Shown here in pieces: positions 47,569-58,671 of a DNA stretch of 64,000 nt (its first letter is position 1; every line of letters begins with the position of its first letter). A program made the translations under genes and the position numbers. The DNA is taken from contig OY720350.1 in assembly GCA_963082975.1 (NCBI GenBank), positions 45,462,734-45,526,733 on the forward strand, written 5' to 3'. The notes below the pieces were generated by a model, which was not told where the DNA came from, searched no databases, and saw only the letters and a program-made list of their open reading frames with translations. This DNA is from Labia minor. Taxonomy: Eukaryota; Arthropoda; Insecta; Dermaptera; Spongiphoridae.

Positions 47569-47668
47569 AAAGTGTGATTGGGGTTTTAGTGGGTGAGAGC
47601 CCCACACTTTGGCTGGTAGAGCTTTCCCCTAACACACTATAAATAAAAAAAAAAAAAAAAAAAAAAAA
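47569..47668 (+). other. Hairpin and poly(A) tract after the duplicated unit
   Basis: AAAGTGT...GGGG pairs with CCCC-ACACTTT (47569-47610) around a 16-nt loop. A second short stem GCT-GGTAG-AGC follows, then CCCCTAACACACTATAAATAAA and 24 A residues. It could be a Helitron 3' terminal hairpin (followed by CTAA) or the 3' end of a poly(A)-tailed retroelement; the two cannot be separated here. Confidence 0.45.
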
Positions 47669-48439
47669 TTATATTTAAGTTATATTAATTTTAATTAGAT
47701 TGATGTAATGATCTAATATTAATATTGGTGTGAATGATTGTAATAATATTGAATAATAAATGGTATTTGATACAATTTTGTTATTTATTTATGAAAGGGT
47801 CGAGCGATAGCTCGGTGTTCGATGTATATATAATATAGGATCAATTATTTTATTTGATCAAGTAAATTTGAAAAGGTTTTTATTTATTGAAATGAAAATC
47901 AATTTATTTTAATTTATTTGAAACATTTTAGGAAACAAATTTTTAATGGGTCATTTTAAGAAATCCAATTTTATCATTGTCTAAAATAAAAAAACAGAAT
48001 ATATTATTTCAAATTTTTTATGAATAATAAAATATTTTCAAAATGTCAATTAAAATGACTAAATTATATTATTGTTTGTTTTTGTTAAAATTATTTATTA
48101 CAACTATATTTTAAGAGAAAAAATGATTTGTAGGTTATATAAAAATTAAAATATGAATTTTTAGATAAATAATAAAAAGGAGATGTTTATATTTTTTTAT
48201 TTTTAATTTTTAATAAATTTTCTTTTTTGATATGAGATTTTATTAAAAAATTGTATATCTATATTTTTTAAAGGGTCGAGCAATAGCTCGGTGTCCCAGG
48301 TATTAATATTACCAGCCAAACCCAATAATAATGAATCATTTTTTTTTTAACTTAAGTACCGAGCCGAGGCTCGGGGTCCCGGTACTAATGTTATTAAATT
48401 ACATAATTAGAGTTGTAAGAAATTTTAAACCGTTTTTAA
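47669..48439. other. AT-rich spacer with three GC hairpins
   Basis: GGGTCGAGCGATAGCTCGGT at 47798, GGGTCGAGCAATAGCTCGGT at about 48272 and CCGAGCCGAGGCTCGG at about 48359 are small palindromes in otherwise AT-rich DNA. Confidence 0.5.
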
Positions 48440-48717
48440 ACTTTGCACAATCATAACCCATTAAAATGGCAACCATGCCGGTTTCTTGCCTATCAGTGAC
48501 GTCACTGCATTTTCTTCCACTATAACCAGAAGGGTATCCTAACGTTTAATCGTGGTAGCTAGTCAGTTGCTTGAAGTTGACAGATCAAACCTCGCCAAGT
48601 TCAATTAGATTTCATATTTAAAAATGATGTAATAATAAAAGAATAATGATTATATAATAATTATTATCAATTTTAAATGAAATATAAAAATATTATATTT
48701 TCATTGAATTACATAAT
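48440..48717 (+). repeat. Dispersed repeat E, copy E2, with insertion
   Basis: Matches E1 from ACTTTGCACAATCATAACCC, including CAGTGACGTCACTG (48496-48509). It is interrupted at 48561-48696 by 136 bp (starting AGTCAGTTGCTTGAAG) absent from E1, and resumes with ATTTTCATTGAATTACATAA. A roughly 48-bp direct repeat (ATAATTAGAGTTGTAAGAAA and flanks) lies on each side, at about 48390 and 48719. Confidence 0.65.
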
Positions 48718-48990
48718 TAATGTTATTAAATTATATAATTAGAGTTGTAAGAAATTTTAAACCGTTTAATTAAATTGGATTTCAATTGGAGCACAGTTGT
48801 CATGTGGTATTGATAATCATTTCTTGTGAAACATAATTGCAAATACAGAATCCCTTTATTTTAATTATATATCAAACGATTTTGATGGTATGGATTGATT
48901 TAAATCAATCTATTTAATATTTATTTTTTTGCGTGTAACTAAATTATTATGGTTCTAGTTGTTATACTGTTGTAGTTGTATTTTTTCTAT

Positions 48991-49837
48991 TTTTGATGTT
49001 TTTATACGTTTTGAAGGTTCCTGAATCATTTTCACTAAGGTTGAGAAAAATGTCTGTGTGTGTGTATGTCTGTGTGTATGTGTGTGTGTATGTATGTAAC
49101 CAAGATTACACAAAAACGGTTTGAGCTAGAATGATGAAATTTGGTTCATGAGCATTATTCAAAATTCATAGTTTTCTATCAACTTTTGAGAAATGTAGCT
49201 CAAACGGAAGAGGGTCATTACTTACAACGTTTTGATTTTTTTTCCTCTAAAGTGCCCGTAAAAATAAAGATATATGTTTGATAATTTTTCACATGATTAA
49301 TAATTGTATTCTTCTTCTTCTTCTTCCTAGCGGAAGTGTCGTGGCCCTAATAACTCCACAGGAGTCATAGGGTGTTCATGGGAAAATTTGACCGAAGTGG
49401 TTTCCCCTTGCCTTCTTCGGTGGGGCAGCCGATATTAAATTGAATTAAATTTATATATATTTATTTATTATTTATTTATTTATTATTTATTTATTAATTA
49501 AATAAATATATAATCTTGAGTTCTATGCTGGGATTCGAACTCAGGCTTCCTGTGTAGAAATCTAGTACTCTACCCACTCAGCCATGCTGCCCCTATAATA
49601 ATTGTATAAAACTGCTATATATAGAATTTCAGCTTGATTGATTTGCTGAAATTACCAGAATTAATTTTTTAACACTGCAAATCTCAGTGACGTTGTGCCA
49701 TCAACAAAAAGCCAAACATGCGCTGTTTTAATATTTATTATTTATAATTTATAATTAATTAAATTTAATTTAAATATAATATATTATGTTATTTAATCCA
49801 ATTCAAATTGCGAGATAGTCGAGTGGAGACACTCCAG
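48991..49837 (+). mobile_element. Family A, copy A5, split by a SINE
   Basis: Lacks the first roughly 60 bp of family A but has the (GT)n block (49054-49092), core, AT-rich half and intact 3' hairpin. The SINE at 49309-49595 interrupts it at TAATAATTGTA. Confidence 0.75.
49309..49595 (-). mobile_element. tRNA-derived SINE, copy 2
   Basis: Inverse of the SINE at 30357: B box (inverse GATTCGAACTC) at about 49531-49541 and A box (inverse CCCACTCAGCCA) at about 49574-49585. The body is near identical, but the AT linker is expanded. An 11-bp duplication TAATAATTGTA at 49298-49308 and 49596-49606 restores uninterrupted family A sequence when removed. Confidence 0.92.
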
Positions 49838-50849
49838 CTAATATTAAGTTTTTATAAGACATTTGGCTTAGACTAATATATCCAGAGAGTTGACATTTTA
49901 TCTAATTAATTATACAAAATCGTCTTTCTCCAAACATGGTTGAGAGTAATTAGAATTATTTATTTATTTACTTGTAAATAAGATTCTTGATTTTTTTTTT
50001 TCTTCTGAATAAAATGGTAAACTAATTTCTCATCCTTATTTTACTATCTACTAACATGAAAATCAATAATCTCCTATTTTAATGAATACAAATCAAACTT
50101 GAAAATATTTTATCGTATTTTTTTTTTAATTTTTAGATTCTTTACTTCCTTATCCAATATTTGGAAATTTACTCATTGCAGTGGTACCACTGTGGTTTTC
50201 GACCTGTGCATTCCACCAGATCGATACCACTCAGGTTGACCCCGTGGATTTTCGACTTTAATTTCCTCTCACTGTCTTTCTATTGACTACAACCGAGAGA
50301 GCTACCCATTCCCGGAATAAGTTGGTAATTTTGAATTGAGTTATTTGTACAATGCATCTACAAAAGCATTGACTTTTATGGATATACTATTAAAATATAT
50401 ATTTCTATAATATGTGCTAAATTTAAAGGTCGGAACAATTGCAAAAAGAATTCAGTTAAAATGTCAACAACAATGACATTCATAATACAAATAAATAAAT
50501 ATTTAAAATATCAACCTCTTTTTTTTGCAAATTTAATTCTTAGCAATAGGAGGAACTTAATTAAAAGATATTCCCAAGAGAGAGAAAGAAATGTATACAA
50601 TTATATATTTAAATTCTTTTTTTTTGATATAACAATTTTTGTTTAAACAATTTTAAATAACTTGTGTGAAAAATAATTTTTAGAGTTCATATTTATATTA
50701 TATTTAGAATATATGTATATTTATAATTAGATAAATATATAATTGAAATTTTTTTGAAAACAACGCAGGATATTCAAAATAGTTAAACAAGCCAATTTAT
50801 TATTATCCTTGGATAGACCTACAATATTCTTAAAATAGTATTCTCAAAT
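49838..50849. other. Spacer
   Basis: A less AT-rich patch at 50175-50330 includes TGGTACCA and GATCGATACCAC pieces but no frame or element ends. The rest is AT-rich. Confidence 0.4.
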
Positions 50850-50857
50850 GGTAAAGA

Positions 50858-51792
50858 CAGGGGCGGATTTAGTCATAGGCAGATTAGGCAACTGCCTAGG
50901 TCCCTTAATTTCAGGGGGCCCCTAAAACGGTTAAAAAAATCGTGAATTTCTCGCCAGAGATAGTATTGCCATCACGAAAATTTTCGATCTTGAGATTTTG
51001 ATGTTTTTATACGTTTTGAAGGTTCCTGAATCATTATCACTAAGGTTGAGAAAAATGTGTATGTGTGTGTGTGTGTGTGTGTGTGTATGTAACCAAGATT
51101 ACGCAAAAACGGTTTGAGCTAGAATGATGAAATTTGATACATGAGCATTATTCAAAATTCATAGTTTTGTATCAACTTTTGAGAAATGTAGCTCAACCGG
51201 AAGAGGGTCATTACCTACAACGTTTTTAATTTTTTTTTCTTCTAAAGTGACAGTAAAAATAAAGACATATGTTTGATAATTTTTCACATGATTAATAATT
51301 GTATAAAACTGCTATATATAGAATTTAAGCTTGATTGAATCGCTGAAAGTACCAGAATTAATTTTTTAACACTGCAAATCTCACGCGCCAACACGTGACG
51401 TGGTGCCATCAACAAACAGCCAAACATGCGCTGGTTCAATAAATATTATTTATTAATTTTAATTTAAAATTTAATTAATTTAATTTAATTTAAATTAATA
51501 TATGTTATTTAATCCAATTCAAATTTGCGAGATAGTCGAGTGGAGACACTCCAGATTTTTTCACTTTTGCGATCAGACTTTCAAAATATTTACGACTTTT
51601 TTAAAATTTTTTCAACATGGTTCTAAAAAAAATATTATCACAAAGTGTGTATTATTTCAAAAAAAAGTACTCTTCAATAATAATTTTTTTAAATGAAAAA
51701 TAAAATAAATAATAGATTTTATGTTATTTTATGGATGGGGGCCCGGAATTGTCTCCTTTCCAAGGGCCCGAAAATTCCTTAATCCGGCACTG
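50858..51792. mobile_element. hAT-type element interrupted by family A
   Basis: CAGGGGCGGATTTAG at the left and the inverse of CAGTGCCGGATTAAGG at the right. A perfect 8-bp GGTAAAGA duplication lies at 50850-50857 and 51793-51800. GC-rich arms contain GGGGGCCCC. Only about 330 bp is the hAT itself; the rest is family A copy A6. Same terminal family as 7693-10542. Confidence 0.88.
50947..51554 (+). mobile_element. Family A, copy A6
   Basis: TTTCTCGCCAGAGATAGTAT start, (GT)n at 51057-51087, core, CACGTGACGTGG (51393-51404), and the GCGAGATAGTCGAGTGG hairpin end. Full length, nested in the hAT element. Confidence 0.78.
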
Positions 51793-51800
51793 GGTAAAGA

Positions 51801-53207
51801 ATAAATTTTTTTAAAGTGAGGGGCCTATAATTTATGTATTCACCCTGTTTTAGAATATTATTATTATTATTATCTTTCAAGTTTCTGAGACGATGTTTAG
51901 TAAGAATTCAAAATTGTTAAAGTGGTACGATCAAATAACATCGAGGGGCAAATTTGTGGTCCGTACATTACATGTGCCTGATTTAATTAATAAATTGATT
52001 TGCTTTATACTTTAAAATTAATTAATTGTTTTTTTTTAATCTTTACATTTTATATAACCAAGTTTTTCTCTATAATATACTATATTGCATATTATTATTG
52101 ACAACAAAGCCGAGTCGATTAATTAATTGACGGTTATTATCTCTATCACAGTGTACTGTGTTTAATCCCACAAAAGATACTCAAACCTACCGGACATTCC
52201 CGAATCCCAAATAGACAACCCCCCACTCATTCATTTGTGTTGTTTACTTGACTCTACAACAGGAACATGTAATATTTGTAATAAATTCAAGAGCACATCA
52301 GGCCTCTTCGGATCTGTATAAGAACAAAAGCTTTAAGCTTTGGGATTATGGAACAATTACCCGTCGTACGCATGAATTCAATGAGGGCTGATAATTTACA
52401 AGGTGAAATTTTGAAAAGTTAAATAATTTACAGAGAAAGAAAGTGATGGATAAATAAAGATAGCCAAAAATATACATTACTTCATTTTTCTTCTCTGAAT
52501 ATTTTTTTTTTTTTATTAAACCAACCCTTAATCAAATTATCTTGACATAGGCCAAAAAAATGTTGGCTTAAATCAATAATGTTCAAAATTTAAAAGAATA
52601 TTAAAATTAATGGGAATTTAAAATAAACTTACTAAAATGCGAAAGTAAGTGGTAAAGTTTAAAAATATCTTTTTAGTCTTTAAACAAGACCAAATATGCC
52701 TTTGTTCGTCAATAAATATTCTATAAAATTAATGAAAAAGGAGAAAATTTTTTTAAAAAAATTATAGGAATTTTTTAAATTTTTAAAAAAACTTTTGAAA
52801 AATAAAATAAACAATGGCAATAGACCAAGATACTTTGAAAATTAATAAATTGAATTCCTAAAAAAATAATCTTATTTTGTTCTTAAATATATTACTTTTA
52901 AGACTTAAGTTTTAACATATTTTATTTAATAGTATTAATATCGCATAAGATTAATACTGTTATATCAGAAGCTTTGAATAAATTAAACAATGAATGTCAA
53001 TTGACAAGATGAAAGCAGATAATGGCATAACAACCGAATTATACTGAAAAAAAAAATAAATTAATGAATTAGATACTTACCGAATGTATTAATTAAAAAA
53101 TATTCTTATTTAGTTTTATATTTTTTAAGTTTAAACTTTAGTTTAAAAATTATATAAATTTTTAGTTAAAATTATTAATTTAAAATTTATACACACAAAA
53201 ATAATTT
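51801..53207. other. Spacer, partly less AT-rich
   Basis: 52120-52400 is less AT-rich. At 52348 a 24-codon frame starts MEQLPVVRMNSMRADNLQ, with CAAG|GTGAAA at 52400 resembling a splice donor; this is too weak to call. The remainder is AT-rich. Confidence 0.35.
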
Positions 53208-54573
53208 CGAGGGTAGGTCAATAAGTCAGTGACTTTTTGAATTTCCCATCTTTTAAATGAAATAACTGCTCCTGTCAGCAGGCAACTATAGGGTGTTTCT
53301 TTTAGAGGTATAGAACTTTAAATTGCAATAAAAAACAACGATGGATTATTCGATTGATATGAATTTTATTTATACGAAAGATAATCTTGTGGCATTCCAT
53401 TTTATATATGATTTCTGGCATATGACCCCCACGGCTGGCTCGGATATGTAGTCCAATCTGGACGTCCAATTTTCGATAACTCCAACATTTGTGGCCTAAT
53501 ATCGGCAATAACACGGCGAATGTTGTCTTCCAAATGGTCAAGCGTTTGTGGCTTATCCGCATAGACCAAATGACTTTACATAGTCCCACAGAAAGTAGTC
53601 TAGCGGTGTTAAATCACAAGATCTTGGAGGCCAATTCACAGGTCCAAAACATGAAATTAGGCGGTCACCAAACGTGTCTTTCAATAAATCGATTGTGGAA
53701 CGAGCTGTGAGACATGTTGCGCCGTCTTGTTGGAACCACAGCTTCTGGACATCATCAATCTTCCATAAAGTGGATGGACACAGACCCAATTCCTGTGCTC
53801 GATGGCGAATGGACTCATTCGGGTCTTCCTCAATGCTACGCTCTACAGTAGCAATAGCTTCTTCTGAACGCACCGTACGACGTCTCTGGGGATGCGAGTA
53901 AACGTGGTGCGAAAACGTTCCATGGTTAATCGAATTAACTGTTCTGATGGACGATTTTGTCGACGATAAAATGGACGTAGTGATACGTATTCCACACAGA
54001 ACCATTATTTTCGAAATAAAATTGCACTATTTGCAAGCGTTGTTCAGGCGTGAGTCTATTCATGATGAATTGCCAAACCAAACTGAGAATAAATCACTTG
54101 ACAGCTGTTAAATCGGTCGTCAACTTGAACAGTAATACCAACTTAAAGTTCTATACCTCGAAAAAACACCCTTTAGCTGAGCCCTGTGAAAATTTTAGTC
54201 TTTTAGTTTTTGTTTGACATCGATAGACTACCTCGTGATTTGAGAAGAAATTGGCAATAATTGAATTTTGTGTGCTCATTAAGCATTATTTTTTGCGGAA
54301 AAAAACATCAATGAAACCGAGTTTTTACGCCGTTTCGTAACCGTGAATGAAACGTGGATCCAGAAAAAGACACCAGATACCAAACAGCAGTCAAAACAGT
54401 GGGTATCTCGGGTTGAATCGGCACCAAAGATGTCCTCGACAAATCTTATTTTTTGAAAGTGATAGAAAAATTGGAGAAACGTTGGACGAGGTGTATAGAG
54501 CTCAAAAGAGACTACATTGAAAGATAAAATAAGTTTTTATTCAAATAGTCACTGACTTATTGACCTTCCCTCG
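53208..54573 (+). mobile_element. mariner-type element M1 copy 2, with nested element
   Basis: CGAGGGTAGGTCAATAAGTC at the left, the inverse of CGAGGGAAGGTCAATAAGTC at the right. The right part reads AEKNINETEFLRRFVTVNET, then KTPDTKQQSKQWVSRVESAP and, after a deletion, KLEKRWTRCIELKRDYIE. The first acidic catalytic position is Asn in VNET (usually DET) and much of the middle is deleted. A family C element is inserted at 53291-54171. Confidence 0.8.
53291..54171 (-). mobile_element. Tc1/mariner-superfamily element (family C, copy C3)
   Basis: Both TIR ends are present: GGGTGTTTCTTTTAGAGGTA at the left and, on the inverse strand, GGGTGTTTTTTCGAGGTATA. The minus-strand transposase starts MNRLTPEQRLQIVQFYFENN. 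It is frameshifted near 54000 and 53915, continues SHPQRRRTVRSEEAIATVER to LGLCPSTLWKI, and then jumps over the first catalytic Asp region to VQKLWFQQDGATCLTARSTI...LTPLDYFLWDYVKS (second and third Asp regions) and a shifted tail. It is the most complete family C copy, but inactive. Confidence 0.85.
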
Positions 54574-54575
54574 TA

Positions 54576-55346
54576 TTTGTTTTTCATAAATTATTCAAAA
54601 TAATTTAACTATGTTTTAGAAACAACCAAATTTTCATAGTTAAACATCAACTGTGTATATTGCTGGAAATAATCGATTTATATTTAATCCCACAAAATCT
54701 CATTTGATAATATATAGAGGAAGCTAACTGAAATATATTACTTACAACAGATTCTAAACTAGAACTTGTTTGATAGAATGAATGAGATGGTTTGGATTAT
54801 TATCACATATAATAGTTTGTGATACTTATTTATTTATGATAAATAATTTATTTTTCTATAATATTATTATATAAGATATGATAAATCTTTAAAATTGAAT
54901 TTGAATAACGAATTGAGATTGAAAAATCATTGATATTTTTGCAATTTATATTACAGATTTTTCATTGTAAAATTAAGAGATAAATTAAAATTATATTTAT
55001 TATCTTTATATATAAATCAATAATATGTACTAAATTATTAAGAATAAAATAATTATTAGTTTCTTCAACTTAATCATCAATATTTTATGAAGAAAGAACA
55101 CACGTATACTGTTGCTTATTGGTTAAATTTTATAAATATGTTAATCATGAAATGAAACACTTTTTTCAATTAATAAGTTATTATTATATATTAACACAAA
55201 ATTAAATGTAAAAATAGAAAGTTAAGTTAATTACAATGATTTTTTTAATTAAAAACATTCGGGAAGTTTCAGGTTAATTAATTTATTAGCTTTATGGACA
55301 TTTCGGTTGTTACACCATTATAAGAATTCAAACATAAAACAAATTT
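54576..55346. other. AT-rich spacer
   Basis: Nothing was recognised. Confidence 0.5.
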
Positions 55347-55560
55347 GAGGAAGTAAATTAATACTTAAAATAATTGAAGATGTATTAAAAAGATTTAAAG
55401 ACCTTAACCAAAGTGATTGATTGACAATTTATATAATAATAATAATAATAATAACAACGGTCCCCTATCCTCCTTTATATATACGTCCCTTGAAATTATA
55501 TAATTATTTTTTTTCTTTTAATTTTATTAAATAATCTCTCTGTGTTTCAATGACATATAA
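55347..55560 (+). repeat. Segment duplicated at 58547-60066 (empty-site version)
   Basis: TTGAGGAAGTAAATTAATAC through GACCTTAACCAAAGTGATTG, an (ATA)n run, then AACAACGGTCCCCTATCCTC and TTTCAATG. The same left and right halves flank the R2-like LINE farther downstream. Confidence 0.8.
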
Positions 55561-55654
55561 TTATGATTTTTCACCAAGTTTTTTTAATTTGAAATTTATA
55601 TCCATACTTTTAATAGTATTATTTTTATAATAATATATTTTTTTAAATTTATAT

Positions 55655-57637
55655 AAAATAAGTTGACCTGTGGCCAGGTCCGAACCGACCGACGGTTTGA
55701 AATAAATTAATTTCCAGCTACAGAAACAATTTCAAATAATTTTAATATATCTATTAATGTAATAAAAAACAGATATGGATAGAACATAAATATTTTTAAT
55801 TTTATTTTATTTATAATATAGGGTGACCCAGCCAGTAGTTGAACAAATAAAGCCAGTTTACCACGGATCCTGTTGTAAGTTCTATACTATTAGCCGTAAA
55901 ACTAAGCTAATGGATTTTTAACAAAGCTTTATTATTGTAGTTATTAAAAAAAATATTAAACAGTGCTTAACTGAAAAATAAAAAGCAAAAAAAAATTCAC
56001 AACATTTTTTATGATTTTATCCCAGTGGTTGAACAGACATGTCCAGTTTTTGAACGCTCGATATTCCAGTAATTGAACACCCGTTATTTCATAGTTTTTT
56101 TTTATTTTAAGTTTAGGTACACATCCAAAACGACTTAACAAATATCTAGGCGTATAGCTTGAGCACTCATAACACAATACAAGGCTGATTCACATTCCAA
56201 ACATTGCTCAATGTTTAAATTATAATAATAATAATAACAATAATACATATATTTATTTATTTCATACAAACACCAATCGGCAATATACACATAAGATACA
56301 AAATTAAAAATATTTTTAAAATTTTTTAAACTTTTGATACGAAATTGCTTTGGGAGTCGAGTCCCGTTACTGCATACAGATTCCTGGTTTTACTTTACTT
56401 TACTTTAGGCGAGTCCGTTTGTCTTTAAAGTGTTGCTTGGATTGCACTAACATTCAATGCTGAAGGTGAGGCATCAAAATTATGATTAATTTCGGGCTCT
56501 TTTTCAATACACTCAGACAAGAGGCCATTTGTCTGAGTTTCATTAAGACATTTGCTCCGAAGCCTTTTCCAAAACTGAAACACAGTTCACGGGCCTCAAT
56601 ATTACCCTCCCACTTTTCCCCTGCACTTTTCTAAATTCTTCAGGCCTACCCTTGGGGAAGAGGGATTCAAGGTATAAGAGGGATTGAACATTCACAGTCT
56701 CGTGATCTTCGATGGCGGGCAACGTTCACCACTGTTCAATTACTGGAATTTGTGCATTTTAACAGTGCCATTAGTTGAACAGTCAGTTTAGAGCTCTAAA
56801 AAATAAAAAATATCTATACCTTAATATCATGCTTCAAAATGTAGTCCTTTAGCTTTAATTTAAGACCAATTCGGTAAAAATATCTCTAAAAATGACTAGG
56901 ATGCACGTGAATTACTTTTACTTACCGTATTTTCAGTAGACTAGTCGTGAATGCAAAAATAAGCATTTCATTTGAGAAAAAAAATAATATCTTTGAGTAC
57001 TTAAGTCACGTGCAGCAGACGATAGGTGTTTCAGTTGTGACAACATAAGAACTTAAAAATAAAATAAAATTTCACGTTCCAAGCATGTTTCCTCTTGAGA
57101 TTTTGGCGGATTTTTGGTAATTTGTTCAACTACTGGAAGGGGTTCAACTACTGGCTGGGTCACCCTATATGTAAGACGGCTGTGACGTCATGAATGGCTG
57201 AATGATGTCATATAATTTTAAATTGAGAAAAAACTAATAAAGATGATTTTTCTCGAGTATAAAACCAATACAAAGTGCATGATTGTGAAAAATTGATATG
57301 TAAAAAATCGCCTCATGTGAAATTTGGTGTGAAAATAACCCTTCCCTTCCTATCGTCGATCGCTACTACTACCATTTCGGGTTTCCGGATTTGCACCAAA
57401 AGTTGATCAATTCATCATACTGATGCATTAAGTAAATATAACAAATTTCATCAAAATCCGTTGAGCCGTTCAGGCTGTACACATCTATACGGACGGACGG
57501 ACGGACGGACAGACATCATGCTAAAAATACTCTTTTCTGTTAAGAAAATGCATGATTCGTGGAGATATGTAAAAATCTCCACATGTGAAATTTGGTGTGA
57601 AAACAATACCTCCCTTACTATCGTCGGTCGGTAAAAA
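55655..57637 (-). mobile_element. Helentron-like family B, copy B4, split by a TIR element
   Basis: Both ends intact (AATAAGTTGACCTGTGGCC and CGTCGGTCGGTAAAAA). Family B sequence is interrupted inside TATAATATATATGTAAG by the element at 55820-57166. TGACGTCA at 57183-57190 is intact; the second site has become TGATGTCA. (GGAC)n is expanded (57492-57511). Confidence 0.8.
55820..57166. mobile_element. 1.35-kb DNA transposon with 25-bp perfect TIRs
   Basis: 55820-55844 and 57142-57166 are perfect inverted repeats (AGGGTGACCCAGCCAGTAGT...), extendable by T to a TA-flanked form. The motif CCAGTNNTTGAAC recurs in the left arm at 55832, 56022, 56043 and 56066. In the right arm it recurs, mostly inverted, at 56734, 56768 (direct, variant CCATTAGTTGAAC), 57124 and 57142. 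The minus strand at 56520-56720 encodes LPAIEDHETVNVQSLLYLES and LFPKGRPEEFRKVQGKSGRV. After a frameshift, NETQTNGLLSECIEKEPEIN...NVSAIQATL ends at a stop. This is perhaps the tail of its transposase; the family is not recognised. Confidence 0.82.
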
Positions 57638-58546
57638 TGTTAATAAAGTAATATATCAATAGTATAATAAATAAATAAGTAATATTATTGTGTTAATCGA
57701 TGTTAATTTGTCTTTCATTGATATTATTTGACGAGATATGATCTCGATTGATATCTTCTTGTATAATATTAGTTTATCGGAAAAGGGACTTGATAAGAGT
57801 GACATACTCCACCCAGACTTATTTCCTCTAACAACAGCCCTGGTGTGGATTAGGGATTGTTTCCGCCTGGTTCAACACTTTTAACAGATCCCAACTGTCA
57901 AGCGTGTTTTCATTACGAGTACATCGGCAAATAAAGATTGCTTAAGACAAAAAAAGCAACGCGCTCAGTCAATAAATAGAGAGAATCTTGTAGCTATCCT
58001 ATTTCAGTTGCTATTTTAGAAGTTATCTACAATATTGATTCATTCATATAATTATTTTATATAAATAAGATAATGAAAAAATAGAGTAATTGTTTGTTTT
58101 GTTTTGTTTTTTGCAAAAATATAATTGAATTATTCTTATTTGACCATTATGGTATAATAAGTATTTCTTAATATTTTCCTTTTATTGTTATATTTTCTTT
58201 TCCTTTGTTTTTTTTTACTGCAATGTGGCTGTTCAATGAGATTAAAACACAGAGAATGGTTGTGGAGATTTCCTCTCTGCCTGAACACGGTCTTTTAAGA
58301 CTAAAGAAAATATCTGTTTTGGAAAAAATGTTGAAATAAAAGGAAAGTGGAACATACGCATTTATTCAATTTGAGTAAACCTTAATTTCCTGTCTGCAAG
58401 CTTTCCGAAATAAAATTTAAATTATTCTGTGGTGTTTATAGATAATATTTTGGCGGGGTAGGGGGGGAGAAGGCAAAAAGTGATGTTAAGTTAGCTAATT
58501 GGATAATAAAGTAGTAGTGCCATTCAATAGTTTTAGAGACCAAGTT
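57638..58546. other. Spacer, partly less AT-rich
   Basis: 57785-57990 is less AT-rich without a convincing frame. G7 at 58463 lies in an AT-rich setting. Nothing was recognised. Confidence 0.4.
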
Positions 58547-58671
58547 GAGGAAGTAAATTAATACTTAAAATAATTGAAGATTGTTTTAAAAAGATTTAAA
58601 GACCTTAACCAAAGTGATTGATTGACAATTTATATAATAATAATATTAATAATAATAATAATAATAATTTG

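Noticed and set aside
47019-47668. Self-insertion of a poly(A)-tailed retrocopy of the Helitron 3' end
   Set aside because: Sequence after the poly(A) does not resume the first unit's continuation and no target duplication is visible, so simple tandem duplication fits better.
53674-53901. 75-codon plus-strand ORF
   Set aside because: Shadow of the minus-strand family C transposase fossil.
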